Shown here: positions 32,701 through 33,297 of the stretch, one piece after another | Position numbering within the stretch: the first letter of the stretch is position 1 | How the letters are laid out: each line of letters opens with the position of its first letter | NCBI GenBank assembly: GCA_016873375.1 | Contig: VGXJ01000001.1 | Span: 1-33,297 of the forward strand | Origin: Phycisphaerae bacterium | Lineage (GTDB): Bacteria > Planctomycetota > Phycisphaerae > Phycisphaerales > SM1A02 | DNA: 33,297 bases | Direction of reading: 5' to 3' | Notes under the pieces: model-generated | What the model saw: the letters and a program-made list of their open reading frames with translations, nothing else | Told to the model about the DNA's origin: nothing | Databases searched by the model: none | Made by a program: the position numbers and the translations under genes

Positions 32701-33297
32701 ATGGTTTCGCCGGCATGCCGTACGAGGTGATCCTGTGGAACGACCCCAACTCGGATGGACTCCCGGATGACGCGCAGGTCATCGCCCGGGCACCGGCGCG
32801 TGTAAGCGATGGCAACACCAGCATCTTCAACGATGCCCAGATCGAGCCGACGCTCGTCGGTCCGGTGGGCACCCGGTTCTTTGCCGGAGTGCTCTACCAG
32901 GATTCCTACGGCAACCAAGCGGTCATCCCGGCTGACCTCAGCGGCTCGTTGAATCGCAGCTGGATCGCGATCGACGGCATCAACTCGGTCAACCTCAACG
33001 ACCTGTCGGCTGCCGCCATCTACGGGTACCTGACCCAGGCGAACACGCTGTTGCGTGCCAACGGCTTCGATGGAGTGCTGCCGCTCGATTGCAACGGCAA
33101 TGAGATTCCCGACTCGTGCGATCTCGCCAATGGCCAGGGGACCGATGGCAACGGCGATGGCATTCCAGACCAGTGCCAGAGCTGCCCCGCCGACCTCAAC
33201 GGCAATGGGCAGGTCGACGGTGCCGATCTCGGCATCATCCTCGTCAACTGGGGCGGATCCTCGGGTCAAGCCGACTTGAACGGCGACGGCCAGATCG
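29706..33297 (+). CDS. Very large secreted multidomain protein, open at the right edge
   Basis: From the ATG at 29706 the frame has no stop through the window end (1,197 codons). A short hydrophobic signal segment (residues 2-14) is followed by DCN repeats (16-64), a PA14-like domain (about 65-203), more repeats, a LamG/concanavalin-like domain (about 256-506, GYWRFENDG to LRGSVDELRIS), and seven DCN units (510-622). Then come a novel module (625-798), nine DCN units (801-946), a second copy of the module (954-1127), two further units, and the first repeat of a dockerin-like domain (CPADLNGNG at 1160), cut by the edge about halfway. Likely a calcium-stabilised extracellular or cell-surface protein. 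No catalytic motif seen. The missing C-terminus is probably only some 15-20 residues, judged from the complete tails of the other two proteins. Confidence 0.88.
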   Translation, partial: MIITTLLAALTLIPPDCNGNGVQDWQDIADATSLDVGNDGVPDECQDCADGNNNGLPDADEVGNGLVGEYWSDQSNSSGTYRRRVLSRIDPTVSFDWGNGSPDPSVPQDSFSVRWTGTLIAPTTGPCTFFSRSDDGFRLWIDGLPVIDAWVAQSASVWYSGSVNLVAGQRYAFRVDYYEGGGDARAFFEWRPSGLDRSVVPTSALLAMTDVDADGVPDTARDCDGDGISDGAELEAGTATDCNDNCLVDDCEPDVAEVLGYWRFENDGQSVLDSGPYRLDGQGVSLLAGSGVPLGIVPATAARNDRSTSISPSGGTPGQALIPDPQGVLASGGDSFTVEAWVKLDVLASGAAADQRQVLVQRKPTNQGDKFADFIFCVQAGDYPGQAIRNFGNFGGSRHLTMLFGNGGAASASFWTVTSDLSISDNNWHYVAAIVDAEQSRVTFIIDQRIDVVTYLDLGRVAVAAPLLVGAHTNSTGQFNQHLRGSVDELRISAGTVPVAALLNRAGTSDCDGTGLPDSCDIAQGAIDCDENGIPDDCQPDCDRNGIADVCDIENGAPDCNDDDILDACQLAGNDCDANGVPDDCQAAQGDCDDNGKLDVCEVADDPSIDCDDSGTPDICQIEQEFIYGISDTGAEFGVRADGSHMAWLTSFRVLGDASSIDAIDIMFVFLPDDHPVKVCLWSDPNNDGDPTDAQLLASANGVAGPLSQFRRFELPETVIGPNGTNFFVGAITTTASSYFPAPLDSSGNAVNRRSWIVGSNSPIDPNDLSANAIEFEPIEEALPFPGKWLIRGVAVARNGDCNENEVLDVCDISAGTSSDVDNSGRPDECEDCNENDILDSVDIAAGTSDDCQDDLVPDECQVTGFAGDCNDDLVPDECQLDGNDCNGNAQLDSCDLALGTSSDANGSGIPDECEDCNGNGTLDSADIATGFSLDCQPDGVPDECQLGTPPTSVQYKVDDGSREGNYGVSGQSDMVWLNAFTVEPGGEWIGSISVVIGNGFAGMPYEVILWNDPNSDGLPDDAQVIARAPARVSDGNTSIFNDAQIEPTLVGPVGTRFFAGVLYQDSYGNQAVIPADLSGSLNRSWIAIDGINSVNLNDLSAAAIYGYLTQANTLLRANGFDGVLPLDCNGNEIPDSCDLANGQGTDGNGDGIPDQCQSCPADLNGNGQVDGADLGIILVNWGGSSGQADLNGDGQI
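31233..31577 (+). repeat. Tandem DCN repeat array 1 in the large protein
   Basis: Seven consecutive units of 13-19 residues, each beginning DC(D/N) and containing (I/V/L)xDxC, for example DCDENGIPDDC. The unit resembles a cysteine-containing thrombospondin type 3 calcium-binding repeat. It separates the LamG-like domain from the first novel module. Confidence 0.8.
31578..32099 (+). repeat. Novel duplicated module, copy 1
   Basis: Residues about 625-798. Landmarks are YGISDTGAEFGV, MAWLTSFRV, VKVCLWSDPNNDGDPTDAQL, GTNFFVGAI, NRRSWIVG and DPNDLSANA. The same landmarks recur in the same order in copy 2. The predicted composition is beta-rich. Confidence 0.75.
32106..32543 (+). repeat. Tandem DCN repeat array 2 in the large protein
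   Basis: Nine units, several lacking one cysteine (for example DVDNSGRPDEC and DCNENDILDSVD). The alternation of complete and partial units suggests growth by duplication of unit pairs. It links the two copies of the novel module. Confidence 0.8.
32562..33086 (+). repeat. Novel duplicated module, copy 2
   Basis: Residues about 954-1127. Landmarks are YKVDDGSREGNYGV, MVWLNAFTV, YEVILWNDPNSDGLPDDAQV, GTRFFAGVL, NRSWIAID and NLNDLSAAA, matching copy 1 in order and spacing. Confidence 0.75.

Overview
The window is a GC-rich, densely coded chromosomal segment, most likely from a planctomycete of the Phycisphaerae type. This placement is inferred from three traits: Cys-bracketed dockerin-like C-termini (CPADL...GPCP), long runs of Asp-Cys-Asn repeats of the form DCNxNGxPDxC alternating with PA14 and LamG-like domains, and an ECF sigma gene overlapping a putative anti-sigma gene. 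About 30 genes fill the window. No gap exceeds 100 bases, and I saw no rRNA, tRNA, IS element or CRISPR array.

Layout. (1) 1-728, minus strand: an ECF sigma factor and the start of a probable anti-sigma partner, cut by the left edge. (2) 794-3569, plus strand: a three-gene DevC/DevA/DevB-like ABC exporter (permease, ATPase, membrane-fusion protein) joined by ATGA overlaps. (3) 3588-8371, minus strand: a complete dTDP-L-rhamnose operon in the order rmlB-rmlD-rmlA-rmlC, with class II fumarase (fumC) as an unexpected last gene. (4) 8435-9921, minus strand: a tiny secreted protein that is little more than a dockerin-like domain, then a DUF2304 membrane protein and its DPM1-like GT2 partner. (5) 9975-21009, plus strand: nine tightly packed genes for glycan assembly (TMTC-like membrane/TPR protein, GT2, GT-C-like membrane/TPR protein, rhamnosyltransferase-like GT2, sulfotransferase, DxDEF-type glycosyltransferase, ABC flippase-like exporter, GT8-like enzyme, methyltransferase). 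(6) 21006-22860, minus strand: two tandem paralogous GT2 genes. (7) 22921-26180, plus strand: GT2, a GT4 of the SETFI type, and an alkaline-phosphatase/sulfatase-superfamily metalloenzyme. (8) 26267-33297, plus strand: a three-PA14 secreted protein with a dockerin-like tail, an unrecognised 405-residue protein, and a very large secreted multidomain protein that is still open at the right edge.

How it may work together (inference). The rml operon would supply dTDP-rhamnose to the many glycosyltransferases. The sulfotransferase, methyltransferase and metalloenzyme would decorate the glycan. The 573-residue ABC protein is the only flippase candidate in view, because no Wzx, Wzy or initiating sugar-phosphate transferase is present. 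Two membrane proteins with C-terminal TPRs (TMTC-like and GT-C-like) suggest transfer of sugar to protein or glycan on the outer face of the membrane. Three secreted proteins share the same dockerin-like C-terminus, and each has a TTC-N2-GAA element followed by ATT in its upstream gap. This raises the possibility of a co-regulated tagged secretome next to a glycan or glycoprotein factory. The most novel-looking items are that shared tail plus upstream element, the stand-alone dockerin mini-protein, a duplicated module of about 170 residues in the last protein, and the unrecognised 405-residue family.
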